DNA of 55,215 nt from Empedobacter stercoris (GCF_020281205.1 NZ_JACXZC010000020.1:1-55215); one strand, 5' to 3'. Counted from the first letter of the stretch, positions 25,348 to 35,516 are shown. The notes: generated from the sequence alone by a model not told the origin. Made by a program: numbers and translations.

Positions 25348-25363
25348 CAGAAATTTTTATGTA

Positions 25364-26041
25364 ATGTGTGATAAACATCTTCATGACGAAATGGGGGACG
25401 ACCATATGTCAGCAAACTTAGAAACGCCTTTGAGAGCTGATGCATTTGAGTTGTCTGCTGAAGAAAAAGTGGAAAAGATTGAAGCGGATTTCCGTAATAT
25501 CATGGAAACTTTAGGCTTAGATTTAACAGATGATAGTTTGAAAGGAACGCCAAAACGTGTTGCGAAAATGTTCGTAAAAGAGATTTTTGGTGGTTTATTA
25601 CCAGAGCGTAAGCCTGGAATGTCAACTTTCGAAAATAAATATAACTACAATCAAATGCTGGTTGAAAAGGATATCGTGGTTTATTCGACTTGCGAACATC
25701 ACTTTTTACCAATCGTTGGTCGTGCACATGTTGGTTACATCTCGAAAGGGAAAGTAATCGGTTTGTCTAAAATGAATCGTATTGTAGAATATTATGCAAA
25801 ACGTCCACAAGTACAAGAGCGTTTGACAATGCAAATTGTGAAAGCGATGCAAGATGCTTTGGGGACAGACGATGTCGCATGTATTATTGATGCGAAACAT
25901 TTGTGTGTCAATTCGCGCGGAATCAAAGATATCGAATCAAGTACAGTAACAGCTGAATTTGGTGGAGCTTTTAAAGAAAGTGAGCAATTAAGAAAAGAGT
26001 TTATTTCGTATATCGGAATGAAAACTCCTTTCAATGTTTAA
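25364..26041 (+). CDS. folE: GTP cyclohydrolase I FolE
   Basis: FolE turns GTP into 7,8-dihydroneopterin triphosphate, the first step of folate (and other pterin) synthesis. The 225-aa protein has the Zn-binding Cys and His in TCEHHFLPIVGRAHVGYI and in KHLCVNSRGI. The core LSKMNRIVEYYAKRPQVQERLTMQI and the N-terminal GTPKRVAKMF block are also present. About 40 N-terminal residues precede the conserved core; an in-frame ATG at 25391 is possible but the ATG at 25364 fits the promoter. cysS follows after 18 nt on the same strand. Confidence 0.96.
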   Translation: MCDKHLHDEMGDDHMSANLETPLRADAFELSAEEKVEKIEADFRNIMETLGLDLTDDSLKGTPKRVAKMFVKEIFGGLLPERKPGMSTFENKYNYNQMLVEKDIVVYSTCEHHFLPIVGRAHVGYISKGKVIGLSKMNRIVEYYAKRPQVQERLTMQIVKAMQDALGTDDVACIIDAKHLCVNSRGIKDIESSTVTAEFGGAFKESEQLRKEFISYIGMKTPFNV

Positions 26042-26059
26042 AACTATAAATCCTATAAA

Positions 26060-27532
26060 ATGGTAAAAGAAAATCAATTAAAATTACATAATTCCTTAAC
26101 GGGACAGAAAGAAACATTCGAACCAATCAATCAAGATAATGTTGGAATGTATGTTTGTGGTCCAACGGTTTACAGTAATGTGCATTTAGGAAATGTACGT
26201 ACATTTATGTCGTTTGATATGATTTATCGTTACCTAAAATTTTTGGGTTACAAAGTGCGTTACGTTCGTAATATTACTGATGCGGGACATTTAACAGATG
26301 ACGGAAATGTAGAAAATGATCGTTTTGTAAAACAATCAAAATTAGAGAAATTAGAACCAATGGAAATCGTACAAAAGTACACGGTAGATTTTCATCAAGT
26401 TTTAGAAAAATTTAATTTACTACCTCCAACAATCGAACCTACAGCAACAGGACATATTTTAGAACAAATTGCTTTAACAGAAAAATTAATCGATTTAGGT
26501 TTAGCTTACGAGGTAAACGGATCAGTTTATTTTGATGTAGAAGCATACAACAAAAAAGGACTTAATTATGGTGAGTTAAGTAACCGTAATATCGAAGAGT
26601 TAATCAATAACACAAGAGATTTAGACGGACAAGGAGAGAAGAAAAATCCAGTAGATTTTGCACTTTGGAAAAATGCTTCGCCTGCTCACATTATGCGTTG
26701 GGCTTCGCCTTGGGGAGATGGTTTTCCGGGTTGGCACTTAGAATGTACAGTGATGAGTACAAAATATCTTGGTGACTTTTTCGATATTCATGGAGGAGGA
26801 ATGGATCTTAAATTCCCTCACCACGAATGTGAAATTGCACAAGCAAAAGGTTCTAATGGCCACGAACCAGTAAAATATTGGATGCACGCTAATATGTTGA
26901 CGATGAATGGACAACGTATGAGTAAATCGACAGGAAATTACATCTTGCCAATGCAATTGGTAAATGGCGAAAATAACTTTTTCGAAAAAGCGTTTCATCC
27001 AAGTGTCGTTCGTTTTTGTTTTTTACAAGCGCATTACCGCAGTGTGTTAGATATTTCGAATGAAGCGATGTTGGCTTCGGAAAAAGGGTATAACCGTTTG
27101 GTTGAAGCCTTAAAAACGTTAGAAAATATTACACCAAAAAAAATATCTACTGTTAACATTGATGAGTTGGAAGCGAAATTATATACTGCAATGGATGATG
27201 ATTTCAACACGCCAATTATGATCGCTCATTTATTTGATGCCGTGAAAATGATCAACTCGATCAAAGATAGCTTCGAAAATATTACAACAGAAGATTTAGA
27301 ACGCTTGAAAGCGATTATGAATGGTTTTGTTCATGATGTTTTAGGTTTAGATACTGAAGCTGTTAATGAAAGTTCTGATAAATTAGATGGTGTTGTAAAA
27401 ATGCTAATCGAAATGCGTAATCAAGCACGTGTAGATAAAAATTGGGCTTTATCTGATCAAATTCGTGATCAATTAAGTGATTTAGGAATTCAACTAAAAG
27501 ATGGAGCAGAAGGCACTACTTATTCTTTTTGA
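26060..27532 (+). CDS. cysS: Cysteinyl-tRNA synthetase
   Basis: CysS charges tRNA-Cys. The 490-aa class I synthetase has the HIGH-type motif as [11 protein letters not shown] (residues about 33-43) and the KMSKS-type loop as [10 protein letters not shown]. The Zn ligands appear in [16 protein letters not shown] and [12 protein letters not shown]-terminal helical DALR-like domain completes the protein. Length is normal. It follows folE closely and is ended by a terminator, so folE-cysS is probably one transcript. Confidence 0.97.
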   Translation: MVKENQLKLHNSLTGQKETFEPINQDNVGMYVCGPTVYSNVHLGNVRTFMSFDMIYRYLKFLGYKVRYVRNITDAGHLTDDGNVENDRFVKQSKLEKLEPMEIVQKYTVDFHQVLEKFNLLPPTIEPTATGHILEQIALTEKLIDLGLAYEVNGSVYFDVEAYNKKGLNYGELSNRNIEELINNTRDLDGQGEKKNPVDFALWKNASPAHIMRWASPWGDGFPGWHLECTVMSTKYLGDFFDIHGGGMDLKFPHHECEIAQAKGSNGHEPVKYWMHANMLTMNGQRMSKSTGNYILPMQLVNGENNFFEKAFHPSVVRFCFLQAHYRSVLDISNEAMLASEKGYNRLVEALKTLENITPKKISTVNIDELEAKLYTAMDDDFNTPIMIAHLFDAVKMINSIKDSFENITTEDLERLKAIMNGFVHDVLGLDTEAVNESSDKLDGVVKMLIEMRNQARVDKNWALSDQIRDQLSDLGIQLKDGAEGTTYSF

Positions 27533-27565
27533 TAAAGTAGAATAATTTATTATTTACTAATATAT

Positions 27566-27593
27566 AACCACTTAGAGATAAGTGGTTTTTTTT
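27566..27593 (+). terminator. Intrinsic terminator after cysS
   Basis: Stem AACCACTTA / TAAGTGGTT with loop GAGA and eight T residues, 33 nt after the stop. Confidence 0.93.
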
Positions 27594-27623
27594 GTGTAAA
27601 TTTTAAATAATTTTAACAAAATA

Positions 27624-27655
27624 TTTGCATTGTAAATATTTATTTATCATATTTG
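27624..27655 (+). promoter_or_regulatory. Promoter of the SusC-SusD pair
   Basis: TTTG (27624-27627), a 20-nt spacer and CATATTTG (27648-27655, one mismatch to TAnnTTTG). The expected transcription start is about 20 nt before the SusC ATG. Confidence 0.6.
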
Positions 27656-27684
27656 TAATAATTAGCACTAAAAATTAACACAAT

Positions 27685-30600
27685 ATGAGGAGAAGATTTA
27701 CTTCTTTGGGCATTCTATCAATGTTTTTGATAGGAGGTTTGGCTTATGCTCAAGTTAAAGGAGTCTTAAAAGACTCGAATGGATTTCCAATGGAAGAAGC
27801 AGAGGTGATTGTTACAAGAACAGGAGCTTCTGTCTATACAGATGGAGATGGAAATTTTAATGTAGACGCGAAAGTAGGAGATACATTGAAGATTATCGAT
27901 TCTATGGGAGAAGAAAAGATAATTAAAGTTACTTCAACAATGCTTGGTGATGTGAAATTCGCTTCAAAAGCATCTGAAAATATCGAATTAGGTACCGTAA
28001 ATTTAGTTGGTGGGATCAAAATGGATGCTGCACAAAAAATTGGTGCTTATGATATTGTAAAGAAAGAGGATTTTGAATTAGCTCCTACAGCTTCAATTGA
28101 TGAAGTCTTAAATGGACGTGTTGCTGGATTAACATTTTCATCTAATTCAGGAGATCCAGGTTCTACTAATATTATTACAATTCGTGGAGTAGGCTCGCTT
28201 ATTGGATCACCAAATCCATTGTATGTAATTGATGGTATTGTTGTAGGAAAAGGAACAGATAATGCAGGGATAATGGAGTCATGGAATCCTTTGGCTGCAA
28301 TTGATCCAAATGCTGTTGAAAATGTGATGGTTCTTAAAGATGCTTCGGCAACTGCTCTATATGGAGCGCGTGGAGCAAATGGAGTAATCGTGATTACAAC
28401 TAAAAAAGGACGATACAATCAGAAAACACGATTTAATATATCAAGTGATACGGGTGTACAATCGATAGCTTATAATGAACAAGAGTTTATGAACTCTGCC
28501 GAGTTTATGGAATGGGCAGCATTATCTTATTTCAATACAGAGGCAAAAGATAAAAATGGAAATCTTGTTTATCCTACAATGGATGCAGCAAGGGAATTTG
28601 TAACAAAATCTCAATATAATTATGATGGCGTTACGGATACTGATTGGAGAAAAGCTATACAACGTAACCAAGCGATGGTTAACACTTATAATTTCTCAGC
28701 TACAGGAGGTAGTGAAAATACATCTTTCCGTATTGGAGGATCATACTATGATAATAAATCACTGATTATAAATTCAAAATTTGATCGTCTAAGTATAAAT
28801 TCAGCTTTAGATCATAAAATTAATGATAAGTTGACTTTAGGACTTAACCTGAATTATTCTAATGTAAGAAGACATACATTTGATGATGGAGGAGCATATC
28901 GTAATCCATGGACAACACAGTTTTCTATTTTACCTATTTATCCGATCTATAATGCGGATGGAAGTTATAACCAAACACATTTAGGAGCAGGGAATTCAGG
29001 ATTTAATCCTGTGGCGATTCAAAATATAGATTTTGTACAAGGAAATATTCAAACGTATTTAGCTTCGATTAATGCAGAATATACCTTAGCAAAAAACTTG
29101 TATTTCTTTTCGATGTTTGGTATCCAAAACCAAAAAATTAAAGAAAAACAATATTGGGATCCTTCTATTGCAGATGGTAAAAATCAAGAAATTGCACCAG
29201 GAGTTAATCCTGATCTTCCAAATGGTTTACCAGGAGGTATAGTTACAGTTGCACACACAAATGCTTACGATTGGAATTGGCAGAACTCTGTAAGTTACAG
29301 AAAAGTTTTTAACGACAGACATGATTTGCAAGCGTGGGTAGGAATGGAGTACCAAGAACACGAATATACACAAGAGTGGGCAAGAGTAGTAGGTTTAACA
29401 AGACCATTACCTTATTTGACATTTGGGGGGAATCCAAAAGGTATTTCTGCAGGAGAATCTGAACCATACAGATGGACGCAAATATCGTACTTCGGACGAT
29501 TGAATTATACATTAGATGGTAAATATACATTTTCTGGGCAATTAAGAAGAGATGCTAACTCTACTTTAGGAAAGAATGAACAAAGTGGTATTTTCTGGTC
29601 TGCTGGTGGTAGTTGGGATATTTCAAGAGAAGCATTCTTTGGAAACGGTCGAGTTTTATCTAAATTAAAACTACGTGGAAACTATGGTGAAATAGGGAAT
29701 ATACCTTATGCAGATAGTTGGGGAAGGCAATATAATACATACTTTTTACAAGCTGTAAATTCTACAGGATATGGAACAAATCCTACTATAGGATTAACAG
29801 AAATTGGTAATCCAGATTTAAAATGGGAAGTAAGTAAACAATTAAATATTGGAGTAGATTTCAGTTTATTAAATATGTTTGATATTACATTAGACGTATA
29901 TAACAAACGAACAATTTCTGCAATTTATGATAAGACACTTGTTGAACCAGTAGGATATCCAAGTTTTTATAGAACAAATGTAGGGGAGATATCTAATAAA
30001 GGAATTGAATCTACAATCAATGCAAAACCAATTAATAAAGAATTCAAATGGGATATTTTTGGAACGTTTGCATATAATCGTAATAAAGTAGTAAAATTAT
30101 TCCCGGATAATCCGGAAGCAGTTCAAAGAATTTCAGGAAATGGAATTAGAGCGTTAAGTGAAGGGCATGAGTATGGAGAATATTATGTGCCATTATGGGC
30201 TGGAGTAGATCCAGAAACTGGAGCAGGAATGTGGTGGACTGACGGAACAAAAACAGCAACGACTACTGATAGAACAGCAGCAAAAAGCGTTTGGTTAGGA
30301 AAATCTGGATTTCCTAAGTATTTAGCAAGTATCAAAAATGATTTTTCTTATAAGGGATTTACGCTTTCGGTATTTTTCACAGGACAATTTGATTTCTATG
30401 TACACAATATGTGGCAAAACTTTATCTTAAGTGACGGATCTAAAATGGGGAATAACCAAATTAAATCTGCATTATACGATGCTTGGACACCAGATAATCG
30501 AAACGCTAAAAATCCTAAGCCAATTGCAGGACAAGGGAATGGAACTGAATTGCTTTCTGATCGTTGGGTGAGAAAAGGAGATCATATTCGTTTGAAAGAA

Positions 30601-30831
30601 GTGAAATTCTCGTATAGGTTTAATGACTTATTCAAGAAAAGTACAGGAGTAGATAATTTAACAATTTATGCAAAAGGAGTTAACCTGTGGATGTATGCAT
30701 TCGATAAAGATTTAGATTTTGACCCAGAATCAAACTCTAATGCTTATGGAGGAGCAGGAGGAAAAGGTCTATATGACTATACATCACCTATTATGAAGTC
30801 TATTTCTTTAGGAGTATCATTAGATTTTTAA
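27685..30831 (+). CDS. SusC/RagA family TonB-linked outer membrane protein
   Basis: A 1048-aa outer-membrane transporter that should work with the adjacent SusD lipoprotein. It has a signal peptide (to about AYAQ, residue 23), a carboxypeptidase-regulatory-like domain (VKGVLKDSNGFPMEEAEVIV, about 24-105), and a plug domain. The plug has SusC-family marks: VLNGRVAGLTFSSNSGDPGS, ITIRGVGSL, PLYVIDGIVV and VLKDASATALYGARGANGVIVITTKKG. The beta-barrel ends in the aromatic strand SISLGVSLDF. The N-terminal domain is followed directly by the plug with no STN domain. No glycosidase, peptidase or sigma/anti-sigma pair is adjacent, so the substrate (glycan, peptide or other) is not evident. Confidence 0.95.
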   Translation: MRRRFTSLGILSMFLIGGLAYAQVKGVLKDSNGFPMEEAEVIVTRTGASVYTDGDGNFNVDAKVGDTLKIIDSMGEEKIIKVTSTMLGDVKFASKASENIELGTVNLVGGIKMDAAQKIGAYDIVKKEDFELAPTASIDEVLNGRVAGLTFSSNSGDPGSTNIITIRGVGSLIGSPNPLYVIDGIVVGKGTDNAGIMESWNPLAAIDPNAVENVMVLKDASATALYGARGANGVIVITTKKGRYNQKTRFNISSDTGVQSIAYNEQEFMNSAEFMEWAALSYFNTEAKDKNGNLVYPTMDAAREFVTKSQYNYDGVTDTDWRKAIQRNQAMVNTYNFSATGGSENTSFRIGGSYYDNKSLIINSKFDRLSINSALDHKINDKLTLGLNLNYSNVRRHTFDDGGAYRNPWTTQFSILPIYPIYNADGSYNQTHLGAGNSGFNPVAIQNIDFVQGNIQTYLASINAEYTLAKNLYFFSMFGIQNQKIKEKQYWDPSIADGKNQEIAPGVNPDLPNGLPGGIVTVAHTNAYDWNWQNSVSYRKVFNDRHDLQAWVGMEYQEHEYTQEWARVVGLTRPLPYLTFGGNPKGISAGESEPYRWTQISYFGRLNYTLDGKYTFSGQLRRDANSTLGKNEQSGIFWSAGGSWDISREAFFGNGRVLSKLKLRGNYGEIGNIPYADSWGRQYNTYFLQAVNSTGYGTNPTIGLTEIGNPDLKWEVSKQLNIGVDFSLLNMFDITLDVYNKRTISAIYDKTLVEPVGYPSFYRTNVGEISNKGIESTINAKPINKEFKWDIFGTFAYNRNKVVKLFPDNPEAVQRISGNGIRALSEGHEYGEYYVPLWAGVDPETGAGMWWTDGTKTATTTDRTAAKSVWLGKSGFPKYLASIKNDFSYKGFTLSVFFTGQFDFYVHNMWQNFILSDGSKMGNNQIKSALYDAWTPDNRNAKNPKPIAGQGNGTELLSDRWVRKGDHIRLKEVKFSYRFNDLFKKSTGVDNLTIYAKGVNLWMYAFDKDLDFDPESNSNAYGGAGGKGLYDYTSPIMKSISLGVSLDF

Positions 30832-30849
30832 CATTCTTACAAAAAAATT

Positions 30850-32310
30850 ATGAAAAAAATTATATTAAGCTTACTTGTAACAACAGCCATAATGGGACTA
30901 AGTTCTTGTAGCGAAGACAAATTAGATATAGAGCCTACAATCATCGAAATCTATACAGGAGATTTAAAAACAGAAGAGGAGATGTTATGGGCAACGAATA
31001 ATATTTATAATTCATTAGCCTCTGAATCTTTATTTGGAGCAGGATTATTAATTAATGCAGACATAATTTCTGATAATGTATTTGCAAGTAATATATTGGA
31101 AAGTGGTTATTATCAAACTCAACAAAGTATGGGGTGGTCAGGCGATAGTGGATTTGGCCCATTTAGATCTCTGTATGATGTGATACAAAAAGCAAATTTT
31201 GTTATTTATGACGAAAACTTACCTGAAACAGCAGTCGTAAAAAGTTTCAAAGGAGAAGCAAAAATAGCAAGAGGATTAGCCTATTTTTATTTGGTTCAGT
31301 TGTTTTCATCAAATCCTACATCAGGTCAATACCAAGAATATGGTGTTCCTTTGATGTTAGAAAAATATACAACGCCTAATGTAAACCCAGCAAGAGCTAC
31401 AGTTGCACAAAATTATGATCAAATTATCAAAGATTTAACAGAAGGAATTAGTGAAATGAATCCAGGTTCAAGAGTTTCAAAAACATTTCTTTCTCCAACT
31501 GCAGGTAGGCTGATTTTATCTAAAGTTTATTTGACAAGAGGAGCTTCTGGTGATTATGATAAAGCAATACAGTATGCAACTGAAGTATTAGAGAACTCTC
31601 CAAGTAATTTTGAAGTCATTACGAATGATAAGTTATATGATTACTTTACAGGAACAACTGAAGCAAAATCAGAAGAACAACCAGAAACTATTTATGAAAT
31701 AGAGCAAAAATCTGGATATTCATTACAGATTAATGCACATCCTGCAACATTTTATTCTAATCAAGGAACTCACAAAGGCTTATTAATTCGTGAATGGGTG
31801 TATGAGCTATTTGACGGAGTAGATACACCAAATAAAGATGACGATGATTCACGTGTAGCTCTAATCAATGCATCAGGTCCTGATCAAGATACTCCAAAAG
31901 GTGTGTGGACAAGAAAATATCCTCGTAGTGTGGGAGGGAATTGGTATGGAAATATCAAAGTCTTTCGTATGACAGAAGCGAAGTATGTTATCATGGAAGC
32001 GATGGCGAAAAAAGGAGATAATGCTGGAGCTTTGGCTATGTTAAACGAACATGCAGCAGAACGAAAAGCACAACCTTATTCAGGAGACGCTTTAACAGCT
32101 ATTTTGTTAGATGCTCAGAAAGAATTTGTTGCAGAAGGACATCGTTTTTTCGATTTGAAACGTAATAATTTAGGTTTTGATAAAAAGACAAATTGTCTTG
32201 GAGATAAATGCTCTATACCTGCTGATAGTAGATATTTTGTTTATCCAATATCTTTATCGTCAAGATTATTAAATACAAACATGACACAACATCCTCTTTG
32301 GGGAAATTAA
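30850..32310 (+). CDS. SusD/RagB family nutrient-binding outer membrane lipoprotein
   Basis: A 486-aa surface lipoprotein, lipidated at Cys20 (IMGLSSC). The mature part shows TPR-like helices typical of SusD: EIYTGDLKTEEEMLWATNNIYNSL, IKGEAKIARGLAYFYLVQLF-like helix (FKGEAKIARGLAYFYLVQLF) and TAGRLILSKVYLTRG. The C-terminus has KEFVAEGHRFFDLKRNN and ends with HPLWGN, both family marks. It caps the SusC barrel and captures the ligand. It starts 18 nt after SusC and is followed by a terminator, so the pair forms a two-gene operon. Confidence 0.95.
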   Translation: MKKIILSLLVTTAIMGLSSCSEDKLDIEPTIIEIYTGDLKTEEEMLWATNNIYNSLASESLFGAGLLINADIISDNVFASNILESGYYQTQQSMGWSGDSGFGPFRSLYDVIQKANFVIYDENLPETAVVKSFKGEAKIARGLAYFYLVQLFSSNPTSGQYQEYGVPLMLEKYTTPNVNPARATVAQNYDQIIKDLTEGISEMNPGSRVSKTFLSPTAGRLILSKVYLTRGASGDYDKAIQYATEVLENSPSNFEVITNDKLYDYFTGTTEAKSEEQPETIYEIEQKSGYSLQINAHPATFYSNQGTHKGLLIREWVYELFDGVDTPNKDDDDSRVALINASGPDQDTPKGVWTRKYPRSVGGNWYGNIKVFRMTEAKYVIMEAMAKKGDNAGALAMLNEHAAERKAQPYSGDALTAILLDAQKEFVAEGHRFFDLKRNNLGFDKKTNCLGDKCSIPADSRYFVYPISLSSRLLNTNMTQHPLWGN

Positions 32311-32333
32311 TTCTAAATTTTTTATAACATTAT

Positions 32334-32360
32334 CCCACTTAGAAATAAGTGGGTTTTTTT
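32334..32360 (+). terminator. Intrinsic terminator after SusD
   Basis: Stem CCCACTTA / TAAGTGGG with loop GAAA and seven T residues. Its T-run contains the -33 TTTG of the next promoter. Confidence 0.92.
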
Positions 32361-32387
32361 GTATCTCTCAATTTTAGATTACTTTTG
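32358..32387 (+). promoter_or_regulatory. Promoter of the putative porin gene
   Basis: TTTG (32358-32361), 18 nt and TACTTTTG (32380-32387, full match to TAnnTTTG). It starts inside the T-run of the SusD terminator and is 19 nt before the ATG at 32407. Confidence 0.7.
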
Positions 32388-32406
32388 TAAGGATTTATTC
32401 AACAGG

Positions 32407-34371
32407 ATGAAAAAAACAATCATTGGTTTATTTTTATTGGGAGCTGTGATAGCACAAGCTCAAGAAGATTCGATAAAAAGTTTAAAACCTTTAAAAGGAT
32501 CGTCAGGGAATGATTCTATAACGTATTTTAAAACTAAAATCGACGATTATAAATTTTGGACAAATGGCAGAAAGCCAGAAGTTATTGATACAACATTGCA
32601 TATCAAAAACTATTACAACCAAAACTTTATAAAGCAGGATGCGTTTGGGAAATTATTTTATCCTAATGTTGGAGGTGTTGTTGTGGATTTAGAATATCAA
32701 AATTCACCTTTCAATCCATCGATGTTGCCTACGGGTAAAAAGTATAACTATTATTATGCGAATGAGATCAAATATTACGATGTCAAAACGCCTTATACTG
32801 AGTTTATTTACGAAAATGGTGTCAAAGAAGGAAACTTTTTGTCTTCCACATTTTCGCACAATATCAACAAACAATTTAACTACACTTTTCATTACCGAGG
32901 TTTAATTTCTGAAGGCCGTTATAAACACGAAAAGGCACAGAATAATACATTCGTATTTTCATCAAATTATAAAACAAAATCAGAACGTTTCAAGTTGTGG
33001 TGGAATTATGCAGCGCAGAATTTGAAAAATAATGAAAACGGTGGAATAAAAGATATTTACGATTTTATTTTACAAGATGAACGTAGAAAGACAAATATTC
33101 GTAATATCGATGTAAATTCCCAAACAGCAAAATCTGAATTTGATGCACGTCGAATTGAGTTGAATGCGTCGTATGGAATTTTAAAAAAGTTGAACGAAAA
33201 AGATTCTACTTTTTATAATCCGATCGAATTAAAGAACAAGTTTTCCTACGAAAAACAAAAATATCGATACGAAGATTCCTCTCCAAATGGTGATTTGTAT
33301 GATACACCTCTGATAACAGGACTTGACAACAGAAATAAAAAGAGTTTTACTGATTTGTCGAATACAACAACTGCTGGTTTTCTTTGGACCGATCGTGTGA
33401 AAATTGAGGCTGGAGTTAAATTACAGAGTTTGCGTGTGTTTTCAGAAGAGCCTTTTATTTTTTCTAAAGTGGATGAAGATGACAACATAATTTATAATGT
33501 AATTAATCCTAAAGAAATAAAAGAAAATCTTTTTGGAGTTGTAGGAAAAGTGGATTTTGATTGGAATGAAAAGTTAAAACTTTACGGAAATGTAGAGTAT
33601 CTGCAATCGGATAATTATAAAAGTGTCTACAATGTGGATGCCGTTTTAGATATTACGCCAATAGAAGGTTATACATTAAGCGCAGGAGCGGTTATACAGT
33701 CTAAGATTCCATCGGTGAATGCCATTTATAATCAAAGTTTTTTTGCCGATTTTAATTACGCAAACAAGTTTGAAACAGAAAATGTTCAAAATTTATTTGC
33801 AAAATTAAAATTAGATAAAGTAAATACGACAGTAGAAGCATCTCTTTACAATCTCGACAATAAAGTGTACCTGGATTCAGATTTAGTTTACAAACAGCTA
33901 AATGATAATATCAATTATTTCAAAATAAAAGGTGAAAATCATTTACGTTTCGGAAAAATAAATTTGGTTTCGACAGCTCAATATCAAAAAGTAACCAAGA
34001 ATGAGAATATTATGCCTTTGCCAGACTTCTTGATTCGTGAAACGTTATATTGGCAAGGAGAATTATTTAATAAAAATGCACAATTACAAGCGGGTATTAA
34101 TGCAACGTATTTTACGAAATACAATGGATTACGTTACATCCCGATACTTAATGAATTTGCCATACAAGACCCAACTAATATTCAAGAGATTGGAGGTTAT
34201 CCTATTTTGGATGTTTTTATCAATTTCAAGGTTCGTAATATGCGTTTCTACATTCGTGGTGAACATATCAATGCTTCTTTCACTAAAGAACCAGAATATT
34301 TTGCCGCACCAAATGTTCCGTACCGAGATTTTAAATTTCAACTTGGGTTGAAATGGAATATTTTCAGTTAA
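32407..34371 (+). CDS. Putative porin (Bacteroidota beta-barrel family)
   Basis: A 654-aa protein with a signal peptide (MKKTIIGLFLLGAVIAQAQ). A long sequence of alternating aromatic/polar strands ends in DFKFQLGLKWNIFS, as expected for an outer-membrane barrel. The N-terminal portion (DTTLHIKNYYNQNFIKQDAFGKLFYPNVG) and overall size match the Bacteroidota putative-porin group (PF14121), whose transported solute is unknown. I place the start at the ATG 32407; an earlier in-frame start at 32359 lies inside the terminator and promoter. It has its own promoter and terminator, so it is separately expressed from SusCD. Confidence 0.85.
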   Translation: MKKTIIGLFLLGAVIAQAQEDSIKSLKPLKGSSGNDSITYFKTKIDDYKFWTNGRKPEVIDTTLHIKNYYNQNFIKQDAFGKLFYPNVGGVVVDLEYQNSPFNPSMLPTGKKYNYYYANEIKYYDVKTPYTEFIYENGVKEGNFLSSTFSHNINKQFNYTFHYRGLISEGRYKHEKAQNNTFVFSSNYKTKSERFKLWWNYAAQNLKNNENGGIKDIYDFILQDERRKTNIRNIDVNSQTAKSEFDARRIELNASYGILKKLNEKDSTFYNPIELKNKFSYEKQKYRYEDSSPNGDLYDTPLITGLDNRNKKSFTDLSNTTTAGFLWTDRVKIEAGVKLQSLRVFSEEPFIFSKVDEDDNIIYNVINPKEIKENLFGVVGKVDFDWNEKLKLYGNVEYLQSDNYKSVYNVDAVLDITPIEGYTLSAGAVIQSKIPSVNAIYNQSFFADFNYANKFETENVQNLFAKLKLDKVNTTVEASLYNLDNKVYLDSDLVYKQLNDNINYFKIKGENHLRFGKINLVSTAQYQKVTKNENIMPLPDFLIRETLYWQGELFNKNAQLQAGINATYFTKYNGLRYIPILNEFAIQDPTNIQEIGGYPILDVFINFKVRNMRFYIRGEHINASFTKEPEYFAAPNVPYRDFKFQLGLKWNIFS

Positions 34372-34391
34372 AATAATTACAAATTATATAG

Positions 34392-34422
34392 AAAAATGAC
34401 TTCAAGATGAGGTCGTTTTTTT
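34392..34422 (+). terminator. Intrinsic terminator after the porin gene
   Basis: Stem AAAAATGACTTC / GAGGTCGTTTTT (two G-U pairs), 5-nt loop, eight T residues. Confidence 0.8.
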
Positions 34423-34434
34423 TGTCTAAAATCA

Positions 34435-34467
34435 TTTGTGTAGAATAATTCTAAATAGTTATTTTTA
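34435..34467 (+). promoter_or_regulatory. Candidate promoter with a palindromic operator before the esterase operon
   Basis: TTTG (34435-34438), 21 nt and TATTTTTA (34460-34467, 7 of 8 like TAnnTTTG). The spacer contains TAGAAT-A-ATTCTA (34441-34453), a perfect 6-1-6 palindrome, with GAATAATTCTAAATA shared letter for letter with the site at 3585-3599. A protein bound here would block RNA polymerase. Confidence 0.55.
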
Positions 34468-34481
34468 GAAAAATTTTATAC

Positions 34482-35516
34482 ATGAAAAAATTCCTACTTT
34501 TATTTTGTTTGATTTTCTCTCAAATCGGTTTTTCTCAAGAGAAATTATCAATTGCTGAAATCCAAAAAATAAATTCCAAAATCTTAAATACTGAACGAGA
34601 AATTTGGGTGAATCTTCCCGAATCGTATTATAATAATAAACTTCAAAAAGTAAATTATCCTGTGATTTATGTGTTAGATGCCGAATCTAATTTTACGTTT
34701 TTAACAGGCGTAGTTTCTAAGTTTCAATTGGGATTTTATCCAGAAATGTCTGAATCGATCATTGTCGGAATTACGAATAAAAATGGTGATCGAACAAAAG
34801 ATTTTACACATGTAAATGATGTTAATTTTCTGAATTTTATTCAAAATGAATTGTTTCCTTTTATGCAGAAAAATTATCGTGTGAATGATTTTCGTTTGTT
34901 AATTGGACATTCTTTAGGTGGATATTTTGCGTTGAAAACCTTGTACAACCATCCCAAAACTTTCAATGGATATGTTGCGCACGATCCAAGTGTTTGGTTT
35001 AATGACAAAGAATTATTGAATCTTTATCAAAATTTAGAAAATCATTCTTTCGAGAATCGATTCTTGATGATAACACAAGTTGGTGAAAGTCAAAATGCAG
35101 ATCATTTACGAGACCATTATCAAAGTATAAAAAAGGTGGACGAACGTTTGAAATCATCAAAGAATAAATCATTGAATTATCATTACAAACAATATATTGA
35201 CGAAGAACATGGTTCGGTTCCGATGATTGGCTCGATTGATTATTTGCGTTGGCAGTTTGATGGTTATCGTGTGAATATTAAAGAGATTCCGAATCAACCA
35301 AATTTGGTGAAGGATTCTTTTGAAACGATTTCTAGAAAATTGAATTATTCTTTTCAACCAACAGAAACGTATATCAATAATGTTGCAAATTATCTGGTAA
35401 AACAAAAGAAAAATGATTTAGCAAAACAGTTTTTTGAACAAAATGTGAAAATTTTTTCTGAAAGTTTACAAGCAAAAGAAGAATTGAAAAAATTCTTGGA
35501 CTCGAATAAAAATTAG
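34482..35516 (+). CDS. Secreted alpha/beta hydrolase (esterase D / siderophore-esterase-like family)
   Basis: A 344-aa protein with a signal peptide (MKKFLLLFCLIFSQIGFSQ) and an alpha/beta esterase domain of the PF00756 type. It has YPVIYVLDAESNFTF (about 60-74), the nucleophile elbow LIGHSLGGYFALK (Ser near 145), HDPSVWFND and a C-terminal His region DEEHGSVP. This fold includes ferric-siderophore esterases (IroE/Fes-like) and S-formylglutathione hydrolase; the exact substrate is not certain. About 80 extra residues at the C-terminus (Lys/Gln-rich helices) follow the domain. It leads a tight group with a DUF2891 gene and a HAD-like gene, under a promoter with a putative repressor site. Confidence 0.82.
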   Translation: MKKFLLLFCLIFSQIGFSQEKLSIAEIQKINSKILNTEREIWVNLPESYYNNKLQKVNYPVIYVLDAESNFTFLTGVVSKFQLGFYPEMSESIIVGITNKNGDRTKDFTHVNDVNFLNFIQNELFPFMQKNYRVNDFRLLIGHSLGGYFALKTLYNHPKTFNGYVAHDPSVWFNDKELLNLYQNLENHSFENRFLMITQVGESQNADHLRDHYQSIKKVDERLKSSKNKSLNYHYKQYIDEEHGSVPMIGSIDYLRWQFDGYRVNIKEIPNQPNLVKDSFETISRKLNYSFQPTETYINNVANYLVKQKKNDLAKQFFEQNVKIFSESLQAKEELKKFLDSNKN

